DNA of 64,000 bases. Origin: Mycolicibacterium litorale (GTDB taxonomy: Bacteria > Actinomycetota > Actinomycetes > Mycobacteriales > Mycobacteriaceae). Below the pieces are notes generated by a model, which searched no databases, was not told the origin of the DNA, and saw only the letters and a program-made list of their open reading frames with translations. The DNA lies in assembly GCF_014218295.1 (NCBI RefSeq), contig NZ_AP023287.1:62001-126000 (forward strand). The letters run 5' to 3'. Position 1 is the first letter of the stretch, and every line of letters starts with the position of its first letter. This document shows positions 1 through 7,514 of this stretch, piece after piece. Position numbers and translations under genes: made by a program.

Positions 1-13
1 ACGATCGCCATCG

Positions 14-292
14 ATGAGCGAGCCATCGGGCGGGTTGACCGCCGACGCCGTCCGCAACGCCACCTTCTCGAAGCCACCACTGGGCAGACGCGGGTACGAC
101 CCGAAATCGGTGCGGGACTTCCTGGCGCTGACGGCGCGCCGCCTCGAGGGCCGCGGCCACCTGTGCGCCGACGACGTGCGGGCGATCAGATTCCCCAAGC
201 CGCCGATCGGCCGGCGCGGCTATCACGACGGCGAGGTCGACGCCTACATGGCGACGGTCGCCGACGCGGTCGCCGCGCTCGACGCGGGGTGA
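14..292 (+). CDS. DivIVA-domain repeat protein (92 aa, possibly 5'-partial)
   Basis: The protein carries two copies of one motif. Copy one (about residues 12-45) reads V-R-N-A-T-F-S-K-P-P-L-G-R-R-G-Y, and copy two (about 54-87) reads V-R-A-I-R-F-P-K-P-P-I-G-R-R-G-Y, each followed by a short helical stretch. This is the DivIVA-like N-terminal signature found in actinobacterial Wag31/DivIVA relatives, but the long coiled coil of true DivIVA is missing. The function is unknown; a polar or membrane-associated role is only inferred from the motif. There is no ribosome site before the ATG and the frame is open to the window edge, so the true start may lie upstream. The stop codon lies inside a direct repeat that duplicates the 3' flank. 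Confidence 0.6.
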   Translation: MSEPSGGLTADAVRNATFSKPPLGRRGYDPKSVRDFLALTARRLEGRGHLCADDVRAIRFPKPPIGRRGYHDGEVDAYMATVADAVAALDAG

Positions 293-545
293 GGGGAAGT
301 TGGGGGACGGTGCCGCCTGCGCCTCTCGGCGAGTGGTCGCTCGAAGCGACTGTTCTGTGGTGGGGCCCGGGGCATGCCCGGCACCGTCGGTTCCTGTAAA
401 AGCGCGGGGATCCGCGCTATTTCCCGCTCACGCCACAACCGTGGGTGAGGGGAAGTTGGGGGACGGTGCCGCCTGCGCCTCTCGGCGAGTGGTCGCTCGA
501 AGCGACTGTTCTGTGGTGGGGCCCGGGGCATGCCCGGCACCGTCG
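287..545. repeat. Tandem 103-bp perfect direct repeat, 156-bp period
   Basis: Positions 287-389 and 443-545 are identical over 103 bp. Copy one begins at the stop codon of the DivIVA-like gene, so the duplicated material is that gene's 3' untranslated region. Each copy holds two small hairpins: GTCGC/GCGAC around a TCGAA loop (336-350 and 492-506), and CCGGG/CCCGG around GCATG (367-381 and 523-537). Each copy is followed by a diverged tail with a hairpin whose stem is kept while its loop differs. The repeats fill most of the 303-bp gap between this gene and the 3' end of whiB6; no other gene is seen there. Confidence 0.9.
401..423 (+). terminator. Intrinsic-terminator-like hairpin, first copy
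   Basis: A 7-bp stem AGCGCGG/CCGCGCT (401-407 and 412-418) with loop GGAT is followed by TATTT. It lies about 110 bp after the DivIVA-like stop codon. The second repeat unit has the equivalent hairpin with the same stem and a different loop. Confidence 0.45.
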
Positions 546-557
546 CATCATGTAACC

Positions 558-577
558 GCGCGGGCCGCCGCGCTATT
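558..577 (+). terminator. Intrinsic-terminator-like hairpin, second copy
   Basis: A 6-bp stem GCGCGG/CCGCGC (558-563 and 568-573) with loop GCCG is followed by TATTC. It is the counterpart of the hairpin at 401-418. It lies about 20 bp past the end of whiB6, which converges from the other strand, so it may serve both directions. Confidence 0.4.
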
Positions 578-595
578 CCGGCGCGCCGACGCCGA

Positions 596-889
596 TCAAG
601 CGGACTCGGGGAACACCCGGCGGATGGCGCGGATCGGGTAGCCGTTGCGTTCGGCCAGCGAACGAAGCTGCTTGAGTGCGAACGTGCGGCCGCGACCGGA
701 TTCCGGGATCACGATGCCGGCCCACAGTCCCTCGGCGCGGGGTAGTTCCACCGCGTCGCGTGCGCACATCCACCGCCGGGGGCAGCCGCGGCAGATGGCC
801 TTGGCCTCTTCGTCGGCCGTCGTGGTCCACCGTTCGGGATCGCGGGTGCAGGCGCCGACCGGGATCTCCAGAAATGTCACGTTGCTCAT
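596..889 (-). CDS. whiB6: WhiB6 iron-sulfur transcription regulator
   Basis: The 97-residue Wbl protein has the four cluster cysteines C14, C33, C36 and C42 (C-x2-C-x5-C) and the G-L-W-A-G turn at 54-58, followed by a basic C-terminal helix. The run from the first cysteine through W-T-T-T and R-R-W-x-C-A-R-D-A-V-E is closely WhiB6-like. In M. tuberculosis WhiB6 binds a redox- and NO-responsive Fe-S cluster and controls ESX-1 genes, which fits its place at the edge of this ESX-1 locus. A strong ribosome site, AAAGGAG, lies just before the ATG. Two palindromes upstream are candidate operators. Confidence 0.93.
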   Translation of the reverse strand: MSNVTFLEIPVGACTRDPERWTTTADEEAKAICRGCPRRWMCARDAVELPRAEGLWAGIVIPESGRGRTFALKQLRSLAERNGYPIRAIRRVFPESA

Positions 890-953
890 GGGTTACTCCT
901 TTGGACAAACCGTGCGGGCCAGCGCCTCGCATTGTCGAGGAATCTATAGCAAT

Positions 954-974
954 AACCGTAGCGATGCAACGGTT
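954..974. promoter_or_regulatory. 21-bp imperfect palindrome upstream of whiB6
   Basis: AACCGT-a-GC-gat-GC-a-ACGGTT has matching outer arms and one mismatched pair. It lies 65 bp upstream of the whiB6 start in the 357-bp divergent region (890-1246) between whiB6 and the helix-turn-helix regulator. It looks like a dimer-binding operator. The binder is unknown; WhiB6, PhoP, EspR or the neighbouring regulator are only guesses. Confidence 0.4.
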
Positions 975-1019
975 TGATGGCGGAGTCGGGAAGTGTGGCG
1001 CGCTTCCGGTGCGCCCGGA

Positions 1020-1043
1020 GCTGTTCACAGCCTTCTGAACAGC
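1020..1043. promoter_or_regulatory. Perfect 8-bp inverted repeat, candidate operator
   Basis: GCTGTTCA and TGAACAGC are separated by 8 bp, a spacing that suits a dimeric DNA-binding protein. The site is 130 bp upstream of whiB6 and 200 bp upstream of the divergent helix-turn-helix gene. Apart from this site and the 954-974 palindrome, no gene is seen in 890-1246. Confidence 0.35.
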
Positions 1044-1246
1044 AGGAATGCGCGCCATCCTGTGGCGCGGTGCAACAGCTTTGCCCTTCGGAACCGCAGC
1101 ATTCCGCCAGTGGAAGCGCGCGACAAGGTGTAGCTTCGATACGGAATCGTGGTCGGAAGGCGCACCAAGTCATAGCGGTCGCGTCCGGCCCGGTTAGTAT
1201 GACGACACCCGGGCCGCCGTCGAGCCAGCGAGGATGAACCCCGTCC

Positions 1247-1984
1247 ATGACCAACGCGGAGTCGATCGACGAGGCGACCGGTGTCCTCGACCCCGGAGTG
1301 GCGCGCGCCGGCGCCGCGGCGGCCGCGCGGCGGCGGGAACTCGACATCAGCCAGCGCAGCCTGGCCGCCGACGGCATCATCAACGCCGGCGCTCTGATCG
1401 CTTTCGAGAAGGGTCGCAGCTGGCCGCGCGAGCGGACCCGGGCAAAGCTCGAAGAGGTCCTGCAGTGGCCGCCGGGCACGATCGCGCGGTTGCGCCGCGG
1501 CGAGCCGGCCGACCCGGGTGCCACCACGGCGTCGATCCCCGTCACCGTCGCCGACAACACCCCGCTGATCGCCGAGACGGTCGCGACCGCGGTACGCACC
1601 GTCGGCGCCACCGCAGACGCTCTCCCGCCGATCGACCATCCGGATTTCACGCCTCGGGTCACCGCGATCCTGTCGAATCTGCGTCAACTCGAATCCGTCG
1701 CGGCCCGCGCCGCGCGAATCAACAAGGTCACACCGGCTCTGATCAAGGCGCTCAGCGCCGCCCGCCGGCGGATCGACGAACTGACGATGCTCGCCGCCAC
1801 CGCGCCGAACGCCACCCTGGGCCAACGGCTCTACGCCGCCAGGCGCCGGGCCAACCTGACCATCGGCGAAACCGCCCAGGCTGCCGGAGTCTCCGACGAC
1901 GAGATCGCCGGAGCGGAGGCGGAATCGCCCGTCACGCCGGCGGCCGCAGCAGCGATCGAGGCGTTGATCGAGGAGTTGGATTGA
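1247..1984 (+). CDS. Double helix-turn-helix regulator
   Basis: The 245-residue protein appears to hold two XRE-like helix-turn-helix segments. The first is about residues 15-85, with R-R-R-E-L-D-I-S-Q-R-S-L then a recognition-helix-like stretch and a W-P-R-E turn. The second is about 190-244, starting L-G-Q-R-L-Y-A-A-R-R-R-A-N-L-T. Alanine-rich helices with arginines lie between (about 140-185). It is divergent from whiB6 with two palindromes between them. A role in controlling whiB6 or ESX-1 is inference from position. The ATG at 1247 has a weak GAGGA about 13 bp upstream. The precise family is not recognised. Confidence 0.6.
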   Translation: MTNAESIDEATGVLDPGVARAGAAAAARRRELDISQRSLAADGIINAGALIAFEKGRSWPRERTRAKLEEVLQWPPGTIARLRRGEPADPGATTASIPVTVADNTPLIAETVATAVRTVGATADALPPIDHPDFTPRVTAILSNLRQLESVAARAARINKVTPALIKALSAARRRIDELTMLAATAPNATLGQRLYAARRRANLTIGETAQAAGVSDDEIAGAEAESPVTPAAAAAIEALIEELD

Positions 1985-2105
1985 CGAGCGACCGGGTTGG
2001 GCGGCGGCGTGTGGGCGTGTGGCCCACTACGCTCTCATGGGTACATTTCCCAGTGCACCCGAGCGGGGGTCGTGACGTGAAGCCGAGGGACGTGGAGGTC
2101 CGGAC

Positions 2106-3062
2106 ATGACGTGGCCGCCCCCTCCGCCGTCCTCGGATCCGTGGGCCACCGGCCCGAAATCGGAGGCCGAACGCGACGACGGCGCGCCGGACGAGCCCGG
2201 TGCCGATTCCGCGCCCGAGCAGCTCTGGGAGCCGCTGGCCGACCCGGTCGCCGAGTCCGGTCACGACCCACTCGCCGAACCCATCGACCAGCCGATCGAG
2301 CAACCCCTCGAGCCCCTCGACATCGTCCGGGACGGCCACGACGTCGCACCTCCCGTGACCGACCACGCCGCCGAGCCCGAGCAGCCCCGGGACTACGCGC
2401 CGCCGCCCACCCCCGAGCCCGAGGGCTGGTCACCGGTCTACAGCACACCGCCCCCGGTGGTCCCCCGGCCGCAGGTCGCCCCACCGCAGCAGAAGAAGCC
2501 GGTGTGGCTGATCGCCGCCGCGGTGGCCGCCGTCGTCGTCATCGGTGTCGCGGTGTGGCTGCTCATCCCGTCCGGCGACGGCGGCGGCAGCGCCGGCGCT
2601 CCGACGACGACCGCCACGCCGACCCGCACCGCCGATCCGCGAGCCGAGGCGGAACTGCGCGGCCTTCTTCCGCGTGGCTATGCGGCGGACGCCTGCGAGA
2701 TGCAGACGCCGCCCGACGGCGCCCGCGCCATGGCGTCGTGCGGACCGAACACCGATCCCGGTGGCCCGCTGTCGGCGACGTACACGGTCACCACCGACGA
2801 CACCGCGCTCGACACCGCCTTCAACGACATGGTCGAGGCGTCGTCGATCGTCACCTGCCCGGGCAACATCCAGTCGCCGGGCCCGTGGCGGCGTAACGCC
2901 ACGCCGCAGAAGGTCAGCGGAGTGCTGTTCTGCGGTACGCAGGCCGACCGGCCGGTGGTTGCCTGGACCGACACCGACGCCTCACTCATGGCGGTCGTGA
3001 AGTCCGGTCCGCAGGGGCCGGGGCTCGACCAGCTCTACACCTGGTGGACGTCGCACTCCTGA
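2106..3062 (+). CDS. Single-pass membrane protein, Pro/acid-rich N-terminus, Cys-rich outer domain
   Basis: Residues 1-132 are rich in proline, aspartate and glutamate and look disordered. A single membrane helix spans about 133-154, preceded by Q-Q-K-K-P. The C-terminal domain (about 180-318) holds four cysteines in a pattern that suggests two disulfides, which fits an extracytoplasmic fold. This resembles the outer sensor-like domains on some mycobacterial Ser/Thr kinases and lipoproteins, but no kinase is present. A good ribosome site, GGAGG, lies 7 bp before the ATG. The function is unknown; its place between the regulators and the secreted proteins suggests an envelope role linked to the ESX-1 flank. 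Confidence 0.7.
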   Translation: MTWPPPPPSSDPWATGPKSEAERDDGAPDEPGADSAPEQLWEPLADPVAESGHDPLAEPIDQPIEQPLEPLDIVRDGHDVAPPVTDHAAEPEQPRDYAPPPTPEPEGWSPVYSTPPPVVPRPQVAPPQQKKPVWLIAAAVAAVVVIGVAVWLLIPSGDGGGSAGAPTTTATPTRTADPRAEAELRGLLPRGYAADACEMQTPPDGARAMASCGPNTDPGGPLSATYTVTTDDTALDTAFNDMVEASSIVTCPGNIQSPGPWRRNATPQKVSGVLFCGTQADRPVVAWTDTDASLMAVVKSGPQGPGLDQLYTWWTSHS

Positions 3063-3082
3063 TCGGGGACACCCACAGACGA

Positions 3083-3123
3083 CAGCGGGGCTGACCGCGG
3101 CTCTCGCCGCAGCAGCCCCGCTG
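3083..3123. terminator. Bidirectional terminator-like hairpin
   Basis: The perfect 11-bp inverted repeat CAGCGGGGCTG / CAGCCCCGCTG (3083-3093 and 3113-3123) surrounds a second small GCGG/CCGC stem. It sits in the 82-bp gap between two converging genes. It has no U-tract, as is common for mycobacterial hairpin terminators. Confidence 0.65.
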
Positions 3124-3144
3124 ATGGTGGTAGCGGACGGTGCG

Positions 3145-4128
3145 TCAGGGCACCGGGGTGGGGGTCGGCAGCACCTGGCCGCCGTGCGGCACCGGTGCCT
3201 GATCGCCGGTGCTCACCGGGATCGGCGCGGGGCCGGCGCCGGCGGGCTGCGGCGCGGGAGCCGGAGCCGGGGCCGGGGCCGGGGCCGGGGCCACCGGGGC
3301 GCCCGGAGCCGGAGCCGCCGGTGCGAGCGCCGGTGTGCCCTGGCTGCCCTCAGGCAGCGGGGTGCCCTGCGCACCTGCCGGAAGCGGGGTGCCCGCACTG
3401 CCCGCAGGCAACGGGGTGCCCGTGCTGGCGGGGAGCGGGGTGCCGGAGCTACCCGCGGGCAACGGCGTTCCCGAACTTCCTGCCGGGGCCGGTGCGAGTT
3501 CCGCGCTGGCGGGAGCCGGGGCGCCCGGCGTCGCCGGCTCGACGGCCTCGGCCGCAGCAGGCGGGGTCGACTCGGCGGCCTGCGGTGCCGACGAGGTGGC
3601 GCTGCCCGACGGGGCCGAGCTCGACCGCGGGCTGGATGCCGCGGGCTTCGGGGCCGGCTGCACCCACACGAGAAGGTCCTGGCCGCCGTCGTTGTAGACC
3701 ACGCTGTCGGGCTGGGCGCCGGTCACGTCGAAGTACAGCTTGCCGGTGGTCTGCTGCCCCTGCCCCAGGGTGGCCGGGTTGACGCCCTGCGGCGTGGCCA
3801 CCTGCCACAGCGCGCGGTAGGTCTCACCGTTCTTCGCCCGGGCGTTGAAGTTCGACACGATCGGCGTCGCGGCACCCTGAAGCGCCTGATCGGTGGCGGT
3901 GGCCTCCCACAGCGTTCCACGCACCGGATAGGGGATGGTGTCGGTGCTGGCCTTCAGGTCGGTGACGGTCCAGCCCTGTACGACCGATCCGTTGACCAGG
4001 TCGGCCTGCTGCCCGATCTCGTTGATCGCGGGGCCCGCCGGTGCCCCAGATTCGGCTCCGGCGATCGGTGCGGCGATGACCGCACCCGCGGTCGCGACCG
4101 TTGCTGCAAAAACTGTGGTGATCTTCAA
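3145..4128 (-). CDS. Secreted MPT63-like (DUF1942) protein with repetitive Ala/Pro/Gly tail
   Basis: A signal peptide covers about residues 1-25 (M-K-I-T-T start, A-G-A cleavage region). Residues 26-157 match the MPT63 immunoglobulin-like fold, with G-W-T-V-T-D-L-K, P-Y-P-V-R-G-x-L-W-E-A-T-A-T and T-G-K-L-Y-F-D-V-T-G. MPT63 of M. tuberculosis is a small secreted antigen of unknown function and stops after this domain. Here a low-complexity tail of about 170 residues follows. It contains serial G-T-P-L-P-A-G-like repeats (about 220-275), then an Ala/Pro-rich run. The product is probably secreted or wall-associated. It shares a strand with the upstream EspI-like ATPase gene. Confidence 0.8.
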   Translation of the reverse strand: MKITTVFAATVATAGAVIAAPIAGAESGAPAGPAINEIGQQADLVNGSVVQGWTVTDLKASTDTIPYPVRGTLWEATATDQALQGAATPIVSNFNARAKNGETYRALWQVATPQGVNPATLGQGQQTTGKLYFDVTGAQPDSVVYNDGGQDLLVWVQPAPKPAASSPRSSSAPSGSATSSAPQAAESTPPAAAEAVEPATPGAPAPASAELAPAPAGSSGTPLPAGSSGTPLPASTGTPLPAGSAGTPLPAGAQGTPLPEGSQGTPALAPAAPAPGAPVAPAPAPAPAPAPAPQPAGAGPAPIPVSTGDQAPVPHGGQVLPTPTPVP

Positions 4129-4245
4129 AGTGGTTCACTCCTGAGTCGTCCTACGGCCGACTCCCCCGTTCCTGGAGGCGGTCCCGATAGCGAACGTAGC
4201 AAATGATGACGTTGCTGGGCACCCCCGGGCGGCAGGTCGGAAGCC

Positions 4246-5586
4246 TCAGCCGCGTTCCCGGGAACGGTCGTCGGTCGTGGGGAAGTGCTCGGCGAGCGCG
4301 GCCGCCAGTTCGAGGAACTTGCGGCGGGCGGCGGGCGACATCTCCCGCGTTCCGTTGATCACGCCGCCGGGCCGCAGATGCCCGTCGAACGGGATCTCGA
4401 TCACCCGCTGGCCGTGGCCGGCAAACTGCTGCGCCAGGATCGACCGCGTCCGTTTGTCGGCGTGGCCGTCAGAGTCGTTGAGCACCACCACCGTTCGCTG
4501 CAGCAAGCCGGTCATCCCCCTCGCCGCCAGCCAGTCCAGCGTCTGGCCGGCGGCCGCCGCCCCGTCCACCCACGGCGAGGAGACGACGATCAGCGCGTCG
4601 AGGTCGCGGAGCACCTCCTGGGTCACGGGGGAGTCCATCGTGGAGCTGCAGTCGACGATGGAGATCGAGAAGTACCGGTCGAGGCGGGAGGTGGCCTCCC
4701 GGTAGATCGCCGGGTCGAGCACGCGCCGACGGGCCGGAGATCCCTCCCCGGCGAGCACGAACAGCCCCGCCGCATTGTTGCCGACGCGGTTGCGAACGTC
4801 GGCGAACGACTCGAGGTGCTGATCGGAGGCGAGCTCCCAGTACGACCCCTGCGCGTGCGGGTCGACCCGGCTACCCAATTTGCCGAAGGCGGTGTCGGCG
4901 TCGATCGCGACCACGCGATCGTCCTGCCGGAGCTCGGCGAACACCGAACCGATACTGGCCGAAACGGTCGTCTTGCCGACGCCGCCCTTGCCCATGACGC
5001 CGACCTTGTAGTGCCCGCGCAGGACGCCGCGGATCTGGTTCTCGAGCTGGATCTGGCGGAGTTCGTCGGGCGACTGTCCGGGGTTGATCAGGCCGAAACT
5101 GAGTTTGAACACCAGCCGGCGCCACCCTCGCGCCGGCGGGGTGCGCCGCGGCGGCACGAGTTCGTCGACCCGAATGCGGTCGGCGTACGAACCGGGCCCG
5201 TAACCCTGCTGGGGCCATGGCTGCTGCGGCGGCGGCCCCATCGGGGGTGGACCGGGTGGCGGCCCCGCGGGTGGCCGCGGGTCGCGCGGCGGCACCTGCC
5301 AGCCCGGGGGCGGCTGATTCCATCCGGGTGGCTGCTGGCGGAGCGGTTCCGGCCGAGGCTGGGGGGTGTCGCGGAAGCTGGCCCGCCGGCCCGGGTCGGC
5401 GATCACCGTCGGCGCGTCGACGGGCGGAGGCACATTCGGCACCGCAGGTGCCGGCTCGGCGACCGGGCGCTGCGGGATCGGCGGGGGGACGCGTGGTCCG
5501 GACGGTCCGGTGTCGGGTTCGAAGTTCTCGTCCTCCGGGCCGGTCCAGCCGAGTTCTCTGCGCAGGGCGTCGTCGCGGTCGGTCAC
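4246..5586 (-). CDS. EspI/MinD-like P-loop ATPase, second copy (Rv3860-like)
   Basis: The 446-residue protein has a proline-rich N-terminus (about 30-130) and a ParA/MinD-type ATPase domain with a deviant Walker A, K-G-G-V-G-K-T-T, at 200-207 and an A-I-D-A-D-T motif after it. Architecture and the R-G-W-R-R-L / G-L-I-N-P-G-Q-S-P-D-E-L joint resemble EspI at 17386-18828, so the two are paralogues. Rv3860, beside ESX-1 in M. tuberculosis, is the likely counterpart. EspI is known to restrain ESX-1 when ATP is low; whether this copy does the same is unknown. The start is GTG with GGAGGAG 8 bp upstream. Confidence 0.8.
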   Translation of the reverse strand: MTDRDDALRRELGWTGPEDENFEPDTGPSGPRVPPPIPQRPVAEPAPAVPNVPPPVDAPTVIADPGRRASFRDTPQPRPEPLRQQPPGWNQPPPGWQVPPRDPRPPAGPPPGPPPMGPPPQQPWPQQGYGPGSYADRIRVDELVPPRRTPPARGWRRLVFKLSFGLINPGQSPDELRQIQLENQIRGVLRGHYKVGVMGKGGVGKTTVSASIGSVFAELRQDDRVVAIDADTAFGKLGSRVDPHAQGSYWELASDQHLESFADVRNRVGNNAAGLFVLAGEGSPARRRVLDPAIYREATSRLDRYFSISIVDCSSTMDSPVTQEVLRDLDALIVVSSPWVDGAAAAGQTLDWLAARGMTGLLQRTVVVLNDSDGHADKRTRSILAQQFAGHGQRVIEIPFDGHLRPGGVINGTREMSPAARRKFLELAAALAEHFPTTDDRSRERG

Positions 5587-6161
5587 TACGGGTCTCCTCC
5601 GGGATTCAGACGAGGCGGGCCAGCGCCGAGTCCAGTATCAACCAAGCGGGTCGCGATTCCGGAGTCACCGCTGATCAGCCACCATCAGCAAAGTTATGTT
5701 GCCAGGTAGAGGCGGAAACTACCCCCGTCGCACCGCTGCTCGCGCCGGTCGCGGCGGATACGACGGGCGAGCGGGGCGCTATTTGCGTACCGGTGGGCGG
5801 ACGGCCGGACGGAACAGCGCAACCGGGGCACCAGGCGTTCGCTGACCGGCCCACGTCACGGAGGTGAGCGGGCGCGAAGTCGGCATCCGGCATTGCTGAC
5901 CACCCGCTCACCGTGACGGACGATGCGGCGGTTCTGCCCGCGAAATTGTGCGCTGGAGGGGCCGGTAGCGCTGGTACGCTCACTTGCGGCGATGCGGTGC
6001 GCGGCCTGGCGGTTCACCGATGGTGTTGCACGATGCGGCAAATATCCGAACAATCCAGGACGGACGCGCACGCCGCGCCGATCGGCTGTCCGGGGACCAC
6101 GCGCCTCCGGCGGGACAGGAGTTGGGGAATCGATGGGTGATCTGCGGGTCGCGGAAGTCCG
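5587..6161. other. 575-bp divergent non-coding region upstream of espG1
   Basis: This gap separates the EspI-like gene (minus) from espG1 (plus). The weak open frames here lack mycobacterial composition and ribosome sites. No EspE- or EspF-like protein is found, although those genes usually sit here in M. tuberculosis. It holds an inverted repeat at 5855-5917 and a leader reading frame at 6133-6165. It should contain the main promoter of the ESX-1 core operon, but no clear -35/-10 pair could be picked. Confidence 0.6.
5855..5917. promoter_or_regulatory. Inverted repeat in the espG1 upstream region
   Basis: GTCACGGAGGTGAGCGGG (5855-5872) and CCCGCTCACCGTGAC (5903-5917) are inverted copies that differ only by a 3-nt insertion in the left arm. 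They enclose about 30 nt. It could be a regulator site, a 5' untranslated hairpin of the ESX-1 transcript, or a terminator for the divergent side. Confidence 0.45.
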
Positions 6162-6165
6162 ATGA
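6133..6165 (+). CDS. Ten-codon leader ORF overlapping the espG1 start
   Basis: A short frame encodes M-G-D-L-R-V-A-E-V-R. Its TGA (6163-6165) overlaps the ATG-ATG start of espG1. An AGGAG (6116-6120) and a GGGGAA lie upstream. This arrangement would couple espG1 translation to the leader. Whether it is translated is inference from spacing alone. Confidence 0.3.
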   Translation: MGDLRVAEVR

Positions 6166-7010
6166 TGGCCAGCGCACCGGCCGCGTCCAGCGGCACGCAT
6201 TTCGACGATGTCGTGGCCGTCGAGGTCACCATCGACGGCATGCTCGTGATCGCCGACCGGATGAACGTCATGGACTTTCCTCCGTCGCTCGGCATCCGGC
6301 TGAACATCCCGCAGCCGGACCTGCGCAAGATCGTCTGGGAACAGGTCGCGCGCGACCTCACCGAACAGGGCGTGCTGAACCTCTACGGCGATCCGCACCC
6401 CGAGGTGGCCGCGATGGTCGACACCTTGAGCCGGTCCGACCGGGTCCTCGAAGGGCGCTGGTGGCGGCGGGACGCCGGCGGCAAGATGGTGCGCTTCGTC
6501 GTGTGCCGCAAGGGTGAGCGCCACGTCGTCGCCGCCCGCGACGACGAGATGCTGGTGCTGCAGCGCGTCGCCCCGCAGATCGGGTTGGCCAACATGGTGA
6601 CGACGGTGCTCGGCAGCGCCGCACCCGCCGACGTCGAACCGCTGACGGGCGTGGCGAGCAAGCTGGCGCAGTGCCGGACGCCGAACGAGTTGCAGGCCTA
6701 CGGCATTCCGCTGCCGTCGGCCCGTGCCTACGCCGAGATCATCAGCGATCCGGCCAGCTGGGTCGAGCTGACCGCGACCGAACGCCATCCGGGTGGCACG
6801 CAGACCACCGCCGACGTCGCCGCCGGCGTGCTGGATTCGTCGCACGGTCGCATCGTGTCGATCCCGCGCCGGGTGAGCGGTGAGCTGTACGGCAGCTTCC
6901 TGCCCGGCACGCAAGACAACCTGCAGCGCGCGCTCGACGGGCTGATCGAGTTCCTGCCGTCCAAGACGTGGTTCGACCAGAGCGACGCCGACGCCTTCCA
7001 CGGGGAGTGA
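6162..7010 (+). CDS. espG1: EspG1, ESX-1 PE/PPE chaperone
   Basis: The 282-residue protein matches EspG1 of M. tuberculosis nearly end to end, for example V-E-V-T-I-D-G-M-L-V-I-A-D-R, L-E-G-R-W-W-R-R-D and R-V-S-G-E-L-Y-G-S-F-L-P-G-T. EspG proteins bind the tip of PE-PPE dimers in the cytosol and keep them soluble for export; the likely client here is PE35-PPE68. The start is one of two adjacent ATGs (6162 or 6165) with GGAAG close upstream. It is the first core gene, followed by espH after 12 bp. espE and espF, usually upstream, are not seen. Confidence 0.95.
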   Translation: MMASAPAASSGTHFDDVVAVEVTIDGMLVIADRMNVMDFPPSLGIRLNIPQPDLRKIVWEQVARDLTEQGVLNLYGDPHPEVAAMVDTLSRSDRVLEGRWWRRDAGGKMVRFVVCRKGERHVVAARDDEMLVLQRVAPQIGLANMVTTVLGSAAPADVEPLTGVASKLAQCRTPNELQAYGIPLPSARAYAEIISDPASWVELTATERHPGGTQTTADVAAGVLDSSHGRIVSIPRRVSGELYGSFLPGTQDNLQRALDGLIEFLPSKTWFDQSDADAFHGE

Positions 7011-7022
7011 GCGGAATCCTCC

Positions 7023-7514
7023 ATGGTTGGTGAGTTTTCGGCGTACGAGTCCGAGGACGAGGTCGACAACCTGTCGGCGTTGGCCTTCTACCAACCCGCC
7101 GTCCCCGACGACGAGTCCGACCTGGCCGCGCTCGACGCGTTCGTGGCCTACGCCGCCGCCGACGACGACACGGTCGAACCGGAGCCGCTGTTCACGGTGA
7201 CGAACCCGCCGGGGACGGTCACCGTCACCACATACCTCGACGGCCGGGTCCAGCGCATCGAGCTGTCACCCCGGGCGGCGCACATGTCCGAACGTGAACT
7301 CGCTGAGGAGGTCGTGGTGATCGCGGGACTGGCCACGCAGGACGCCCGATCTGCGCAGTATTCGTCGATGCTCGACGGGATGCGCGAGCACGGCCACGAC
7401 GACCCGGCGACCCGGGACTTCCTGCAGCGCGACCTCGGTCTGCCCACACCGGAAGAAGCCCGCGCACGACGCGCAGAGGTGTTCGCCACCAGGTATGCAG
7501 GTAGCCATGAGTGA
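7023..7514 (+). CDS. espH: EspH, ESX-1 associated protein
   Basis: The 163-residue protein has an acidic N-terminal third. It then has L-F-T-V-T-N-P-P-G-T-V-T-V and L-D-G-R-V-Q-R-I-E-L, typical of the YbaB-like fold of EspH and EspL, and ends L-P-T-P-E-E-A-R-A-R-R-A-E-V-F-A-T-R-Y. EspH helps export the EspE/EspF pair in M. marinum. Because espE and espF are not present in this window, its partner here may lie elsewhere. Its last 8 bp overlap eccA1, so translation is probably coupled. Confidence 0.9.
   Translation: MVGEFSAYESEDEVDNLSALAFYQPAVPDDESDLAALDAFVAYAAADDDTVEPEPLFTVTNPPGTVTVTTYLDGRVQRIELSPRAAHMSERELAEEVVVIAGLATQDARSAQYSSMLDGMREHGHDDPATRDFLQRDLGLPTPEEARARRAEVFATRYAGSHE

Noticed and set aside
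287..545. CRISPR-like array
   Set aside because: There are only two repeat units of 103 bp with one 53-bp gap, and no cas genes.
5675..5983. 102-codon frame in the espG1 upstream gap, checked as a possible EspF
   Set aside because: It has no helical WXG100-like pattern, no export signal and no ribosome site.
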